Source of the DNA: Lateolabrax maculatus
Taxonomy: Eukaryota; Chordata; Actinopteri; Acropomatiformes; Lateolabracidae
Direction of reading: 5' to 3'
Length of the DNA stretch: 64,000 bases
Assembly (NCBI GenBank): GCA_031216445.1
Contig: CM062204.1
Coordinates: forward strand, 12,578,501-12,642,500
Of the stretch, positions 48,501 through 60,953 are shown in pieces; position 1 is the first letter of the stretch, and every line of letters starts with the position of its first letter. The notes beneath the pieces were generated by a model. It saw only the letters and a program-made list of their open reading frames with translations. It ran no database searches and had not been told where the DNA came from. The position numbers were made by a program, and so were the translations under genes.

Positions 48501-51500
48501 ACCTTACCTCTCTGCTATTTAATTTACAAGCCATGCCAGTAAATTATTTTTTATCACTCTGCTTTGATTAAGTTATGTAGATATAATAATAAATGCTAAC
48601 TATAATATTATTGTTGCATTTTAAAATCCTTCATTACACTAATTTTTGCAGGGAAAAGGAATTCTATGCAATTATTCTTGTTGTCATGAAACATAGTACA
48701 AATCAGTTAAGAATGAATGCATTCTCAAACCAAGGTGGAATAATTCTCCAGATGTATGCTAAACTTATACTTTATGTAACAAACAACCTTTTCTCCTTTC
48801 CTCCCACAACATGCTTTAAGCTTCAGCATTCCACCATTCTTCCACTGCTTCAACACAGCAATTACGCCTTTCACCACCTCTCATAGTTCATTATAGCTGA
48901 TACTTGGTCTAACCTAACTTGATCAAAGACCAAGCATTCCTTTAATTAGCCCCACAGGTGCAAACAGGTCGTAGATAGGGGCAGATTTATTAAACACGTA
49001 ACCCCCCCCATACACAATGCTTGCAATACACACCCACCCAGCTGTCATGTTACCGCCTGCTTTGGTAATTAAAGCTTGCATTGAATTTCTTTTCTGTTGA
49101 GCTTGTTAACGATTGCAGTCATGCTGCATTACTGTGAGGTCAATATGACACTGAATGTGCCTTTCCTGTATCTTCCACCGGCTGATGACGCTGTATTGAT
49201 CTAACTGATTTTGTTGTAAATCACATGCTTGCCTCTATTGATCTATGATATATGCTGGGATAGAGTTTGATGTTAAAATTTGTCATGAAAACGTAACATT
49301 TGCAAGATGGATGATTACATTTGTTCCTGACATTTGCTCACAGTTAATTCTAGTGTAGCGTATGCAACTCACTTAAAACTCCATGTGCATTATTTTGTCA
49401 AGCTTCAACTGGATTCTAATTCAATAGTCACAAGTTAGGTGGCATGCCACCTTGAAAAGTGATGGTAGCTCTGAGGGGAGAGATCAATTAAAAGACTAAC
49501 CTCTCCAATGTCACAGGCTCCTGGCCGTCTTACAGGACAAAAAGTGATTGTCTCGATGAAGCTAATTGGCACATAATGAATAAGGAGTGTCATATCATTC
49601 GTACCATTTTTACACTTGTAAAAATGACATCATTATTCATTTTCAGGTTAGCTGGTCTCTGATTTTCATCATATCATTTTCAGTAAAAGAAAATGTGTCT
49701 TTGAAACAAGGGTCATTCATAATAATGAATTGAAGTGCAGTAACAAATGCCCCAGTGCTCGATATTCTGTTGTTGTGCTGCAGACTGAATGCATTGATGG
49801 CATTTTTTGATGTACAACCACGCCCTGCACCGGCACCAAGACACCGAACAAACCAACGAGTGGCTGCTACAAATGAGTAGAGCTCCCCTACAGTGAAGAA
49901 TAGACATACAGTATCTTGACAGTAAAGGCCATCTCAAATGTCAATGATCTGTATGACGTACAGGGCAGTCAGAGTACTGTGGATGTTGAAATGAGGTGAG
50001 AAATAGTGTCCTAAACATTCATGTTGCTTGACATTGGGGAAGTAACGTCACACTATACAAAACCTATTAGCATAAAACCATAATCTGTTTTGAAGCAGGA
50101 GTTGTCAGTCTTCTAAAACTCACACAAATAACGTATCACTAACGTAAAACATTTCATTTTCAAAAGATTTAATTTTTTTTTCCATACTGAGTGCTTAGCT
50201 GGCTAACTTTACAGGACCCCTTTTATAAAGTATTGTCTCATGTTGCTTTGCTACTCTTTGGCCTTCTGCAGGCTGTAACATTTCCACCTGATTTTATCCC
50301 AGTTTCCTTTTTTTTCTTAATCCCCTTTTTTTGCACTTGATTGCACAACAGTGCTTAAAATTGTATCACTATTTTCTATGTTTTTTTTTTTTTTTGTCAC
50401 TGCCCATAGGCAGATGCTGACAACTTAAGGATAAGGTGACATTAGGTGCATACTCTGTTTACCCTTTTATAGAGATTAGGGTTGGATGATATGAAACATA
50501 CACTGGCTATTATTGATAAATGATGGAACTGTTAAACATGTTGTCGATGGATTTATTTAGCTGATATACAGTAAATGAATCATCGGCATTAAAAGCCTAA
50601 AAGGTGACAGAAATAATTACACAATTCAAGCACAACATCAGTGATCAGCAATATGGAGCTTCATTCAGTGCCTACACAACATAACATGGGTGACCAGCAG
50701 CCCCCAACCATAGCTCCCTACAGACATCACATGGGTGTCTGTTCAGTTTTAAAGTTTTGCAATCCAGCGGAGTGCTGCTGTTGTGTAGATGCGACATGCC
50801 GTGGGGCGCAAGACATTCCCAGCCCACCCTCGTTCAGATACAGATAATTAAAAAACAGCTTTGAAGAAGTCTCAAGATGTCCTTTACAAACTTGTTGAGT
50901 AATGTCATTGGAAAATAGAAAAGCAATGTACTGTATTTCATTACTGATCGTCACATCAAGTGATACCTCAGGTTCTGTGCCAACTAGGCTAAAACACAGA
51001 CTTTTTTTTGCCACGGCGTGTTTCAGTAAGATTTTCTTTGTTCACTGTGGCAGTATAAAGATTTGCTTCCTCTCAGCTGATTTTGAGGCTTTCCACTTGT
51101 ATTTAAGCGCATCTGAGTTCCTCTCTTTGAATAAGAATTCATTACATTCCAGGCGTGTTTAAACATCATTTGTTTTCAAGGACATTTTGTCAACAAATTC
51201 TCATATACATTAGTGTTTAATCATGCTGCTTCGCCTTGAGCAATGAACCTAAGTCTTGTCAGAGGATAATATGAGAAGGGTCAACCCTCCTGAGTATGTA
51301 AAGTTAAATACACTTCCCGGCAATAAGCACCTGTTTTTTCTTGGATGAATGTAAAGTGGAATAAGATTCTTAATGAGTACACCTGCAAAGAATGGAAAAG
51401 AAAGAGGGATTAGCCGTGGGACATGCAGCTATTTAAATTTCATTAGAGACCAGGGGACCTCTAAAGAATTCACTGTGCAACTCATGCTGGAACAATGCAC

Positions 51501-53216
51501 ATTGCCTCAGGAATAATGTTCTTACTACAATAAACAATCAAGCACTTCTTTTCCTTTGAGTTTCCAGCTGATTACATGCAGACAGACATGTCTAACAACA
51601 AGGATACCTTTTATGATAAATCAGTGTCTATTGCATCAACTTCCCCATTATTTTACAAGGACGACAACTGCTTTACCTGGGCCTTTTAAAATCCTGTTTG
51701 TTTTTTTTATTCGATCATTTTTTATTTATAAGACATATATATTTTTTATATAATTGATCAGTCGACTGACAGAAAATTAATTGACTACAATTTTGATAAC
51801 CAATAAACCATTCAATATTGCAATACCGCAACACCATGCTATTGACAAGCCGACCATATGGGATGGCGAGCAACTGCCAAAACCACTGTCGGCATCACCA
51901 GGCTTAAGCCCTGAATGTCTGCACCCGAGATATCATTTTAAATCCAAGCCTGTACTGCCAGATTGACAGCTTCCCTGCTAACCTTTCCTTCTGCTCTGCT
52001 CTCATTCACCGTCACTCTCTGCTGCTTGCTGACGCTCTCTCACTTAACCACATACTCACTACGTACAAGGGGGTCTGATGGTCAGCTGATTGATTCAAAA
52101 TATAACACGTGAAGAGTAGGGGAAGGAGAAATGGCACATTTAAAAAGCAACGATACAATTAATAATAGATTAATCACTAAAATCCTTTCAAAGTCATTTG
52201 CAAAAATAAAAACAGAAAAATGGCAATAATACCGCATATCTCGCTGGTGAGCCGCCCAAAATCACCAGAGGGGAAATGTGTTCACCGTGACAGCCCTAGG
52301 TGAATCTCTGTATTTCATGTTCCAGTATGTACTGTATGTCACTGTGGTTTATCACAATCTTGATACCTGTGGTTGTTATCTCTGTTAGACATACAGTGTG
52401 TCTATACTTTGCCTCAGGGACTTGTCACTAGATGGAGACATTAATCTAAAAGACACACATATCTAGACATACAGTCTATATGCTATGGAATACAGTATGA
52501 ACTGTGTTATCCAGCAACATCTAAACTAGAATTACAAGAATCCTTAATCCAACCTGAATCACAAGGACTGATTTTTGTATATAGCAACATCAGGCATTTG
52601 AAGTTGAGTCTTTTGTATCCTCATTAACTACTCGGCTGTGTATTCCTTGGCAGGGTAGTTAGGCTGTGCCTGTTGCCTAGCAACAGAAGAAAATTCCCCC
52701 CTTCTGGAGTGCTTGGCGATGTTAAGGTAGTCCAAAGAGGAGCGAAATGGTAAACAATTAAGGTAACTTTTGAAGGCCAAAACACAGATCAAAGAGGAGA
52801 AGAGACCGTCGACGGACCCCGCATGAATATCGCTTTTAGTGTGTGCGAGTGTGTGTAGATATGCTTGCATGCATACGTGTGTATGCGGCTGTTCTCACAC
52901 TCTAGTTTTCACATACTCTTTGATAGCCTAGTTAGAGAGCATCTCAGCATCTTTTAGCAATCAGAAAAAAATTAATGTATCTTAACATAAGCATCTAAGG
53001 TCTTCATAATTGCTTGTCCTTCCTTTTCATCATTATAGAGTGGCTAACTAAGTTGACTAATTAAAATTTAATTTGTATTATTAACATAGTGTGTACAGTT
53101 TTGCACCTGTACACACATAATTACAGGCTTGTTGTCAACCCCCAAGAAAAGAGGGGCAGAAGAAAGCCAGTTTTCTGTTTCCCAGTCACTTTGCATATCT
53201 ATCTATCCGTCAGCTT

Positions 53217-53220
<4 letters not shown>
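45561..53220. other. Intergenic, mostly unique-looking; no gene seen
   Basis: It contains a 49-base near-palindrome at 45782-45830, a TA/TATG microsatellite at 46656-46684, T-runs (50380-50395) and a short 'GATTAATCG' type fragment at about 51745-51800. The reverse frames at 47711-48031 (106 codons) and 47959-48180 lie in a less AT-rich block I cannot assign; a decayed transposon is possible, but no domain is recognisable. Confidence 0.55.
46656..46684. repeat. (TA)n(TATG)n microsatellite
   Basis: A TA run of about 17 bases passing directly into TATG units. Confidence 0.93.
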
Positions 53221-53277
<57 letters not shown>

Positions 53278-53291
53278 ATCTATCTATCTAT
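53221..53291. repeat. (TC)n-(TATC)n compound microsatellite
   Basis: About 58 bases of TC with a single extra T-run (tctttctc), then TATC units to 53291. The 83-codon forward serine/leucine frame at 53089-53340 is an artefact of this tract. Confidence 0.97.
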
Positions 53292-53745
53292 GAGTCTATC
53301 TCGCTCTCCTTCTCTGCCTAAGCTGACACCTGCTGGCTGAGTACCAGTGATACTGACTAATAAATCCTGACAGCTTCTCGCCGGAGCCAATATTAATGCC
53401 CGGCTACCTGGCAGGCCAACCTGTGAGAGTGTTTCAATAAAGCAGTCTACCCAGGGCTTCTTATTTACCGACCACAGACAAGCAGATTAAAGCCTGGCAG
53501 GATTTTTGTCCTCTTTTCGCCACAGCTTTGAGGTTAATTACCAGCCCGAGCCTCAGACACTTTTTGCATTGCCTCGAACAACCAAAATGGCTCTTGAGTT
53601 GATGTGTTAGATGGCTTGCTGTTGGACTTGTTGCAACGTTACAATTTTCATGCGTCTCATCTGCTTTATGGCTTTTGTCAACAGAGGTTAAGAGGAGGTT
53701 AAACCTGCCCTGATGAAACTTACAAACTACCTTCCCCGGCCCTAA

Positions 53746-53764
53746 CCCCCCCCCCCCCCCCCCC
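53746..53764 (+). repeat. C19 homopolymer
   Basis: Nineteen uninterrupted C residues, then G and CCCC. The glycine run of the reverse frame at 53461-53823 comes from this tract. Confidence 0.9.
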
Positions 53765-54200
53765 GCCCCTTCCTGAAAGCTTGTGTTTGCTTTTGATAAG
53801 ATCTCATTGAGGTAGCTCTTCATCTCATTTTACATTCCTATCACTGTGCGCTGCTGCAGGCCTCCTGGGTTTGCTGTTCCTCTGAGTCTCTGCCATCACA
53901 GGCAGCTCTTGAATTGCTCTGCAGCAGAAAGATGTGCAGCTTCAGTTCCTTTTCTTTTAATTCACCTTCTCTCCACCCATCTCTTTTGTTTTTTTTTTTC
54001 TTTCATCTCGGTGGGAATTGAGTTTCAGAAGTTGGCCGATGAGCAGGAAAAGGAGCATCAATTATTTAGAGCAGGGGTTGTGGGCGAGTTATCGTAATGC
54101 ATGTTATGTTAGCCACCCTGGTGGAAGTCTGACTTCTACTCCACTTGTTTTGTTCCACAGATCCACTCTCTGTTTTTAGAAACCCGCTGATGTTGCGCCA

Positions 54201-54273
54201 CATATTTTCCCTTAACGTTGAAGTTAAGGGAAAATATGAGTATGTCTTTTGAACAAATTCAAAAGACATACTC
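54201..54273. repeat. Two adjacent perfect hairpins
   Basis: Hairpin 1: arm 54201-54216 (CATATTTTCCCTTAAC), a 6-base loop, and the exact reverse complement at 54223-54238. Hairpin 2: arm 54238-54253 (GAGTATGTCTTTTGAA), a 4-base loop (CAAA), and the exact reverse complement at 54258-54273. The two share the G at 54238. Only the 10 loop bases of the 73 are unpaired. The two stems have unrelated sequences. They are too short for microRNA precursors and no gene is attached. Confidence 0.97.
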
Positions 54274-54279
54274 AAGTAT

Positions 54280-54460
54280 TAGAATGGAAGTAACGATTAG
54301 ATTTATCTCACAATTATTTCTCCATTAATAGTTTTATCTATCAACTTAAATATCAGAAAACAGTGAAAAATGTCCATCACAATTTCCCAAAGCCCAAGGT
54401 AATGTATTAAAATACTGTCTGACCAACAGTTCAAAGATATTCAGTCTGCTCTCATATGAA
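54280..54460 (+). repeat. 'GATTAATCG' type interspersed repeat, fragment 3
   Basis: It contains 'aacgattagatttatctcac', 'atatcagaaaacagtgaaaa', 'atgtccatcacaatttccca' and 'aagcccaaggtaat', then 'tcaaagatattcagtctgct'. This is the family's characteristic order. It ends abruptly where the 261-bp inverted-repeat element begins, and short text resembling its continuation follows that element. Confidence 0.65.
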
Positions 54461-54721
54461 GCCCTGTTCATACCTGGCATTAACATGTGTTTTGGGTGAT
54501 CTGATCACAAGTGGACAGCTCTAAGTCAATCAGTAAAATCAGTCTCAGCAAATGGAGAATGTGGATGAAATGCTGTAGAACATGTTCAAATAACATTTAT
54601 TTACATATAGAGCAGGGAAGTGAGATCCGATCACTTGTTGAGATGCATTCTAATGCCAACTGTGAACTGACATACTAAGAGCTGTCCATAGATGCATGGT
54701 AACGCCAGGTATGAACAGGGC
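54461..54721. mobile_element. 261-bp element with 27-bp terminal inverted repeats
   Basis: The left end is GCCCTGTTCATACCTGGC followed by ATTAACATG. The reverse complement of the right end is GCCCTGTTCATACCTGGC followed by GTTACCATG. They match at 25 of 27 positions. The interior (including 'ggtgatctgatcacaagtgg' and 'gagatgcattctaatgcca') has no open frame and resembles a common fish non-autonomous element. I see no convincing target duplication, so the superfamily is left open. Confidence 0.8.
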
Positions 54722-54880
54722 CTAAGACTAATCATGTTTTGAAGTTGTTTTGTTTTAGCTGGGACCGGCAGTTTTATAGGTCGCTCTATCAGTTGGCTTG
54801 TTTGGTCGGTCCACAAACAATTTCCCACCCTTTGGCGGCCACAGTTTTTGCCCTAGGGGGCTGAAATTTGGCATGGAGGT

Positions 54881-54883
<3 letters not shown>

Positions 54884-54918
<35 letters not shown>
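54884..54918. repeat. (GT)17 microsatellite
   Basis: A GT run followed by two GAAAGTGTGTGT units. The preceding sequence (54790-54883, with 'ggctgaaatttggcatggag') may be an old repeat fragment. Confidence 0.95.
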
Positions 54919-54922
<4 letters not shown>

Positions 54923-55570
54923 TGTGTGTGAAAGTGTGTGTTTGTGTTCCTGCCAACTGGCTAAAAGGGGGTGTGGCAATGGGATTGGCCTGGCACAAAA
55001 ACATCGACTTAGAAATGGATTCAGTAACATGGCCAAACTTTGTAGAAAGACACACACACATACAGACCCAAACTGTTGAGCAGTGAATTAGCGTGCCATG
55101 GCAGGAGTGCATCCTCTTGCACAAGATAAAATTAACCAAAGAACCGCTTGTAAAATCATTCCTCCATAGTCCTACTAGTGGTTAAAAATCCACAGGTTAC
55201 TTTTGAAAATTATTCACTATTTACTAATCATTTCAGTTCTAGATAACTGATGAATATTTGACCTCTCCTAAACCAGCATACTGAAGCACTTCATGTGCAG
55301 CTGCATTTGTCAGTTTTCTCTCATTGCCTCTCATCACTGAATGCCATTTGTAATTGTCATTTAAGGTATCATTAGTGAGGGTGCAGTGATAGCATCAGCG
55401 TGGCTTATTTTTGGGTTTGCTTCGAACTGTTTGAGACATTTTGATGGGAGATTACCCATGATCACAGGATGTGGCATTTGAACACGAGGGAAGAAAAACA
55501 GCCTCTCACACTGCTGAATTCACAGCCTGTGTTAGTCAGTTCCAGTTGCACGTCCACATGTGTGGGCAGA

Positions 55571-55621
<51 letters not shown>

Positions 55622-57491
55622 CTCACTCACACTCACAGACAAACAAGCTTACCACCACCTTTGTCAGCAGTATTGGCTAACTCCCCTCACCGCATCCCCC
55701 ACCCTCATGCTGTGTCTGCCTTAAACCACTGCAGCATGCTCCAGAGCTCTTTGGGGTGCTCAAGTAAATTCCTCTGTCAAAGCTTCAGGCCCCATAAAAA
55801 TGCCCACTGCAAAACTGTGGATTGTTTATATGGTACTTTGGCATGTGCAGTAGAGACCAGTAGTCAAGCCCTGCTGGAACATTTTGTGTTATTTGAGTTA
55901 GGCAGGGATATTTAAAAAGCATGACCTCTTCTGTACATGTGCTGTCTCTCATACCAATTAACCACAGATGAATACTTACATATATATTTAAAATAATGAA
56001 ATATTTCCTTTGTTCCTGATTAAATGCCACACAGTGGGAGTTCTAAACGGTTCAGTGAAAAGGTCAGAACGATATGTTTTGCCTTTTTTCCCGTTTTCAA
56101 AAGATCTGTCTGCACTTAAACAATAGCTGCCAGACTTCAGTTCAAAATCTTATTCCCACAACAAGCATGTTAGTTAAACTGTGAGGAAGAATGACTCATA
56201 GCTTGGCGAGTGCTTTGAATTTAAATGGTTTTGATTGGTATCCACTTGCCGTAAGTTTTACACTTGTCCAGTACCAACAACCCACAGCTTGAGTTTAAAA
56301 AAATCAAGCTTCCTTTTTGCTGATTAGGTTGTTGACCAAATCAGGGATATTTATTTTTCTTTTTGATATTTACAGCGTTTTTGCTTACGGGTGGCAAGAT
56401 AAACCAACTGATGTGTATCCTACATGAATGTGTGTTTATGTTTACAGTACGCCTTTGATCTGTGGGTTTGTGTGTGTGTGGGTGGGGTTAATATTTACAC
56501 TGTAAGTTAAAGCTGCAGAGCAAAAAGCCTGTCCTGTATCTCTGCTTGCGGCATCTAGATATGTAGATTGGAAATAACAGGCAGGGTACGAACAGTCAGG
56601 GTTGCATACATTTCTACACAGACACCTCAAGCCTTTGCTGCGATCTCTGCAGCAATTATAATGGGGGGGAGGGCCCCTGTTTGGTTTTATGTTGCCGCAG
56701 CAAGGGCTTGGAGAGCACCCACTGTCTCCTGGCATGCCGCTGCTCATCAGCGCCGCAATAAATCAATTTTCATCCTCACACCAGCCCCACCGACGCCCTC
56801 TCCACCTCCTGCTCCTTTTCCTCTCCACTTCTGTACTCCCACATGGCTCCTTCGCCTCAGCACTCTTCCGTTCGCCGTGATAGTTCTCAGCCCTGAATAG
56901 GGGCAGAGGTCGGTTGAGGTCATCTCAACCCTCCTCCTCCTCCTTTTTCCATATTCCTCTCTTGAAGCCGCTTTTCGCAAACGTCTGAAATCTGATTAAG
57001 CCTGGTCTTAGAGCGACTCATGAATAGGCTGTCTGTATACATACATGTTTCAGCAACCACTCACTTCACATGCAGTAAGCATACGGTGATGTCATGCACG
57101 TCTGCAGAAGCCTGTGAGCAGTGTGACACAGAAGCAAAATAATGTAGAGTGCGCTGACATGAAACTAAGTGAGAGCTAGTCTGAGAGTTGTGTCTGTCAA
57201 GTGGAGCTCCTGCAGAGCTACAAAAAGAGAGAGGAAACAGCAATCCAGGTCCTTCTTTTTAAATGTCAGCTGAGCTCCAGCCTCAGGACAGGTGCTGAAG
57301 GAGGGCCATTCTAGGTGGCCTCTGTGTGTGAATGGCTCTCGGTCAGCTTTGATCTCATCTCCATATTAACCTGAGGGCACTTCTTGATATTTCGAACAGA
57401 CACACACAAAGGCACATGCACTTCCTGAAACATCATGTTCAAAGAGCTTCTGTTCGTCTCGGTAAAACATAAGAGCGAGCATTGTTTATGA
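54919..57491. other. Intergenic, no gene seen
   Basis: Contains the CA microsatellite at 55572-55619. A less AT-rich block at about 56500-57000 yields proline/cysteine-rich frames on both strands, none with a recognisable domain. Confidence 0.6.
55572..55619. repeat. (CA)24 microsatellite
   Basis: The longest uninterrupted CA run in the window. Histidine/threonine-rich frames across it are artefacts. Confidence 0.97.
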
Positions 57492-57537
<46 letters not shown>

Positions 57538-57538
57538 T
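57492..57538. repeat. (ATT)15 trinucleotide repeat
   Basis: Uninterrupted ATT/TTA units. The reverse frame reads it as a run of asparagines (57439-57699), but nothing else supports coding. Confidence 0.97.
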
Positions 57539-57689
57539 TGTTCGATGCATTGGTTGTTGTATGAAAAGTTGCTTGATTTATCCATATTAATGTTAAATCT
57601 TCTTGATACAACTGCCAGATAGTAACACGCTTGTGTTGGCATAACATTTGCTAAATGTCCCAATTTCAGTCCGTTATGTAGCCATAGGT

Positions 57690-57960
57690 AGGAGTGCAAC
57701 TAAAAATGATTTTTATTATTGATCAGTTGATTATTGTTCCAATTTATTGATAAATTACTTAGTCCATAAAATATCAGAAAATAGTGATGAGTGTCCATAA
57801 CAATTTTCCCATAGCCCAAGAAGACGTCTACAAAGATAATAATTTTATAATTATATAAAAACCGACAAAATCCGCAAATCCACACATTTGAAACATTTAT
57901 GTTTGGTATTTAATGCCTGATAAATTACTTTCTTTTCTGAAACTAATTATTTCAGAAAAC
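57690..57960 (+). repeat. 'GATTAATCG' type interspersed repeat, fragment 4
   Basis: It contains 'gtgcaactaaaaatgatttt', 'tgatcagttgattattgttc', 'agtccataaaatatcagaaa', 'gtgtccataacaattttccc' and 'atagcccaagaagacgtcta'. The order is the same as the fragment at 54280-54460, with more of the left part present. Confidence 0.65.
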
Positions 57961-60918
57961 TAGACATGGATATCTGTTTTTAATTTCTTTTAATTGTCTC
58001 AGAAATTAACTGTTACATCCCATCTCTTTATTTATTTTTTTTTATTTTTTGTTCTGAAATGTTCCTTAAAAAGAATTTAGGTTACTGTTGTTAAATAATT
58101 TTATAATGTGTGACACCAAGCTATACGTATATTTTTATTTATTTTATTTTTTTGTCATTAAAGTTTTATTTTCTTCTGTCTTTTTCAATCAGTAGATCTT
58201 TTGAGAGCTCTGACTCCAGCATCTTAGTTCTTCTTTTAGACTTTAAAAGGCAAATTATAGGACTATAGAGAGTAGATATGCCTATCATTGACTGTTTTCT
58301 AAATGCTTTGGGAATGGTCCTTCGATATATAACTTTTATTTATGTTCTTATGTATCCATAAAAAAGGCAAACTAGCAAATAAAACACTTGAAAAGTACCT
58401 ATTTGTTTTTGTTCCCTCACTACCCAATGACATGACAACAACAATGTCCCACTGGCAAATAGGGCTGTAGCTTTGAAATAGAGGTGTGCTAACTTTCTCT
58501 TCCACCAATCCAGCTAATCTGAAGTGAAATACATCTGTCATATAAATCCTTATACATAAGAATTTGGCAGTGTTATCACTCCAAGCTATTGGCAAGCACC
58601 TTTGCTAAACACTTACCAAGGAGTGATCACAAATCTTGTTTAACTGAGGTCCCTGCTAGATTGCTTTGCCATTCTCACAACTGCCAGTCTCACTCCTTTT
58701 TATAAAGTACATCTTAGTGAGTATGGTTACACTGCATCTCTCTGAAATGCTTTGTCTACTTTAACCTCTTACATTCAGGCTTTAAATAAAGTACTTATAC
58801 ATTTTTTAAACAAATCCTTTTTTTATGACACCTGCCAGGAAAAAATCAGACTCCAATAGCAGGAGCAGAGGTGCAACCACAAAAATAGTCTAGAGACATT
58901 AAAGCATGGCACATAATTAAATATATATTTTATTTAACTGAGAGAGTGTGGGATACATCTATCCTGTATTTATACAACCTGCCGAGCAGGTTACCAAGTG
59001 AAGTATCCATATAGCCCATTTAGCACAAGAAGGGCTATATTGTAAACACTTAACAGTGCTTACACTGCCTATCTCTTTCTAAATTTCCTCCACTTATATA
59101 CTGGTTGTGAAGGAGGTAATCAAAATAATAACAGATGATGAAATCCAATAACATGGCCATGCAGTACCATTCTGATAAATTGGTGTACTTTTCGTTGACA
59201 CTTTGAAAGAAAGGTGTTCTCCTGTTTTGATATTATGTTCAATAACTTTAATATTTGATGTTTCTGAAAAACTCTGGATCAGGTTAATGATAATGATAAG
59301 AGCCACACTGCTAACATCAGAAGTTATTACATTTTTAGGGGAATATAATTAGGCCTATTATTCTTCAGGGCAAATAAGCATCCCACAGCAGAGCCCATGC
59401 ATTTAAGAAGCTATTGTTTTAACTCATGTAGTAACTACACTGATTCAGATTGAGATTATAGATGCATCAGGATATAATCTCAGGGGGGCAGGATTTACAA
59501 CCTCTGCTAGTTAACCAAGTTACTATTAATAATAATATTACCTTGTAAATCACTTTTGTCTCTCCCATCAGGTGTTTATAATACAATGTATAGATGCAAA
59601 CTCTCCTGCCAGATTTGATTGCAATTACATCTTAAAGCGTTCAATCAAAATATCATTATATTATCACTTGCTTGTTCTGTCCTTTTAAGTGTTGTTGTGC
59701 TACTTTTGAAGGTCTGATAAAACATAATATGACATGATATATTGCAAACGTATTGTGGTAGATAGTATTTCCTTTGTCATAACTATCTGCCTTGTACCTC
59801 ACAATAAACCTGGACCAGTGCTATAGCGGAGGCAGAGGTTGAGGACTGTCATAAAAGAGATAAATGTCCTAAGCCCTGTGTTAGATGGTGAGGCCATATC
59901 AGACTGCAGTTTAACCTGTATGCTTGTGTCACATATCCAGCTTCTATCGCTGCCACATGAGGCACTAACATTTTGACAGGAGTTGTTTGTCAGTCCCAAC
60001 CTAATGAGATTGGATCTGTCCACTGGTTCACTCACGCGTCAGAGTACCACACTGGTAAGGGACTGTAAATGTCTGTCATCTGTTTTTAGATAGTTTGTGA
60101 GACACACTGTTTTTTTCTACGGACAGAAAAGGCTGTAAAGAATGGCGCTCTGTTTGACAAAGGGGAGAAAAATAAGACCAGCTGCATTTGTACAGTACAA
60201 GACTGCTATTTTGTTTCCTTTGATATAAAAGATAGACCTATTGAGAAATTTTATTCTTCAAAATTGTGAAAACACTACAGTTACTGTAATTCTCCAAAAT
60301 TATCAATGTTCTGCCATTTGCTGTGATTTTTCAATGTCATGTTTATCTATCCATGCAATACCGCTGAAAATCAACAATAAATCTAAAAATAGATATAAAT
60401 AAATTATTTTTAAGTCAATTCCACATACATTGTACATACATGGTTAGGGAGTATTGAGATACGGACTAATGCACAAGAACTTATAGAATATTGCCAGTCT
60501 TATTTTTAATATCTTATACAGCAGCTCAGTAGCATGTTTGCATTACATTAAAAGACATTTGCCACAGACGACCACAGAGCATCAGAGGCACTGCCCTTTA
60601 GTATATCTTGTTAGCAAAATCCGAAGGGAAATTTAGTTTAGACTGTAACTCTCAGCTCTTTGCCCGAGCAATGTAGGTCCTAAGAGATACAGATTTACTT
60701 GCCCACATCAAGGTAGAACAACTAGACACAACAGCAGGACAGCAAAACAAGTTGAGCTCAGCCCCCAATGCTCCTTTAACGCTGTCAGGACCCTGCCGGA
60801 TTTATCAGATGTCATGCTGCTTTTTCACCATGTCCCAGCGGTTCTTGTGCCATGCCGAAATTCCTTTCTCTAACTATTAATCTCACTGTAAAGACGATGA
60901 AAATACTTTACCCTCCCT

Positions 60919-60953
<35 letters not shown>

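Noticed and set aside
49437..49452. 16-bp perfect palindrome AGGTGGCATGCCACCT
   Set aside because: An 8-bp half-site palindrome is expected about once in 64 kb by chance, and no context supports a function.
53461..53823. 120-codon reverse frame with a glycine run
   Set aside because: The glycine run is the C19 tract read backwards; the rest lies in a block better explained as non-coding.
54201..54273. MicroRNA precursor or Rho-independent-type terminator reading of the double hairpin
   Set aside because: The stems are too short for microRNA precursors and the genome is eukaryotic, so a bacterial terminator is not applicable.
55469..55915. 148-codon forward frame
   Set aside because: It is centred on a (CA)24 microsatellite and its flanks have no family resemblance.
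57439..57699. Reverse frame with a polyasparagine run
   Set aside because: It is a translation of the (ATT)15 repeat.
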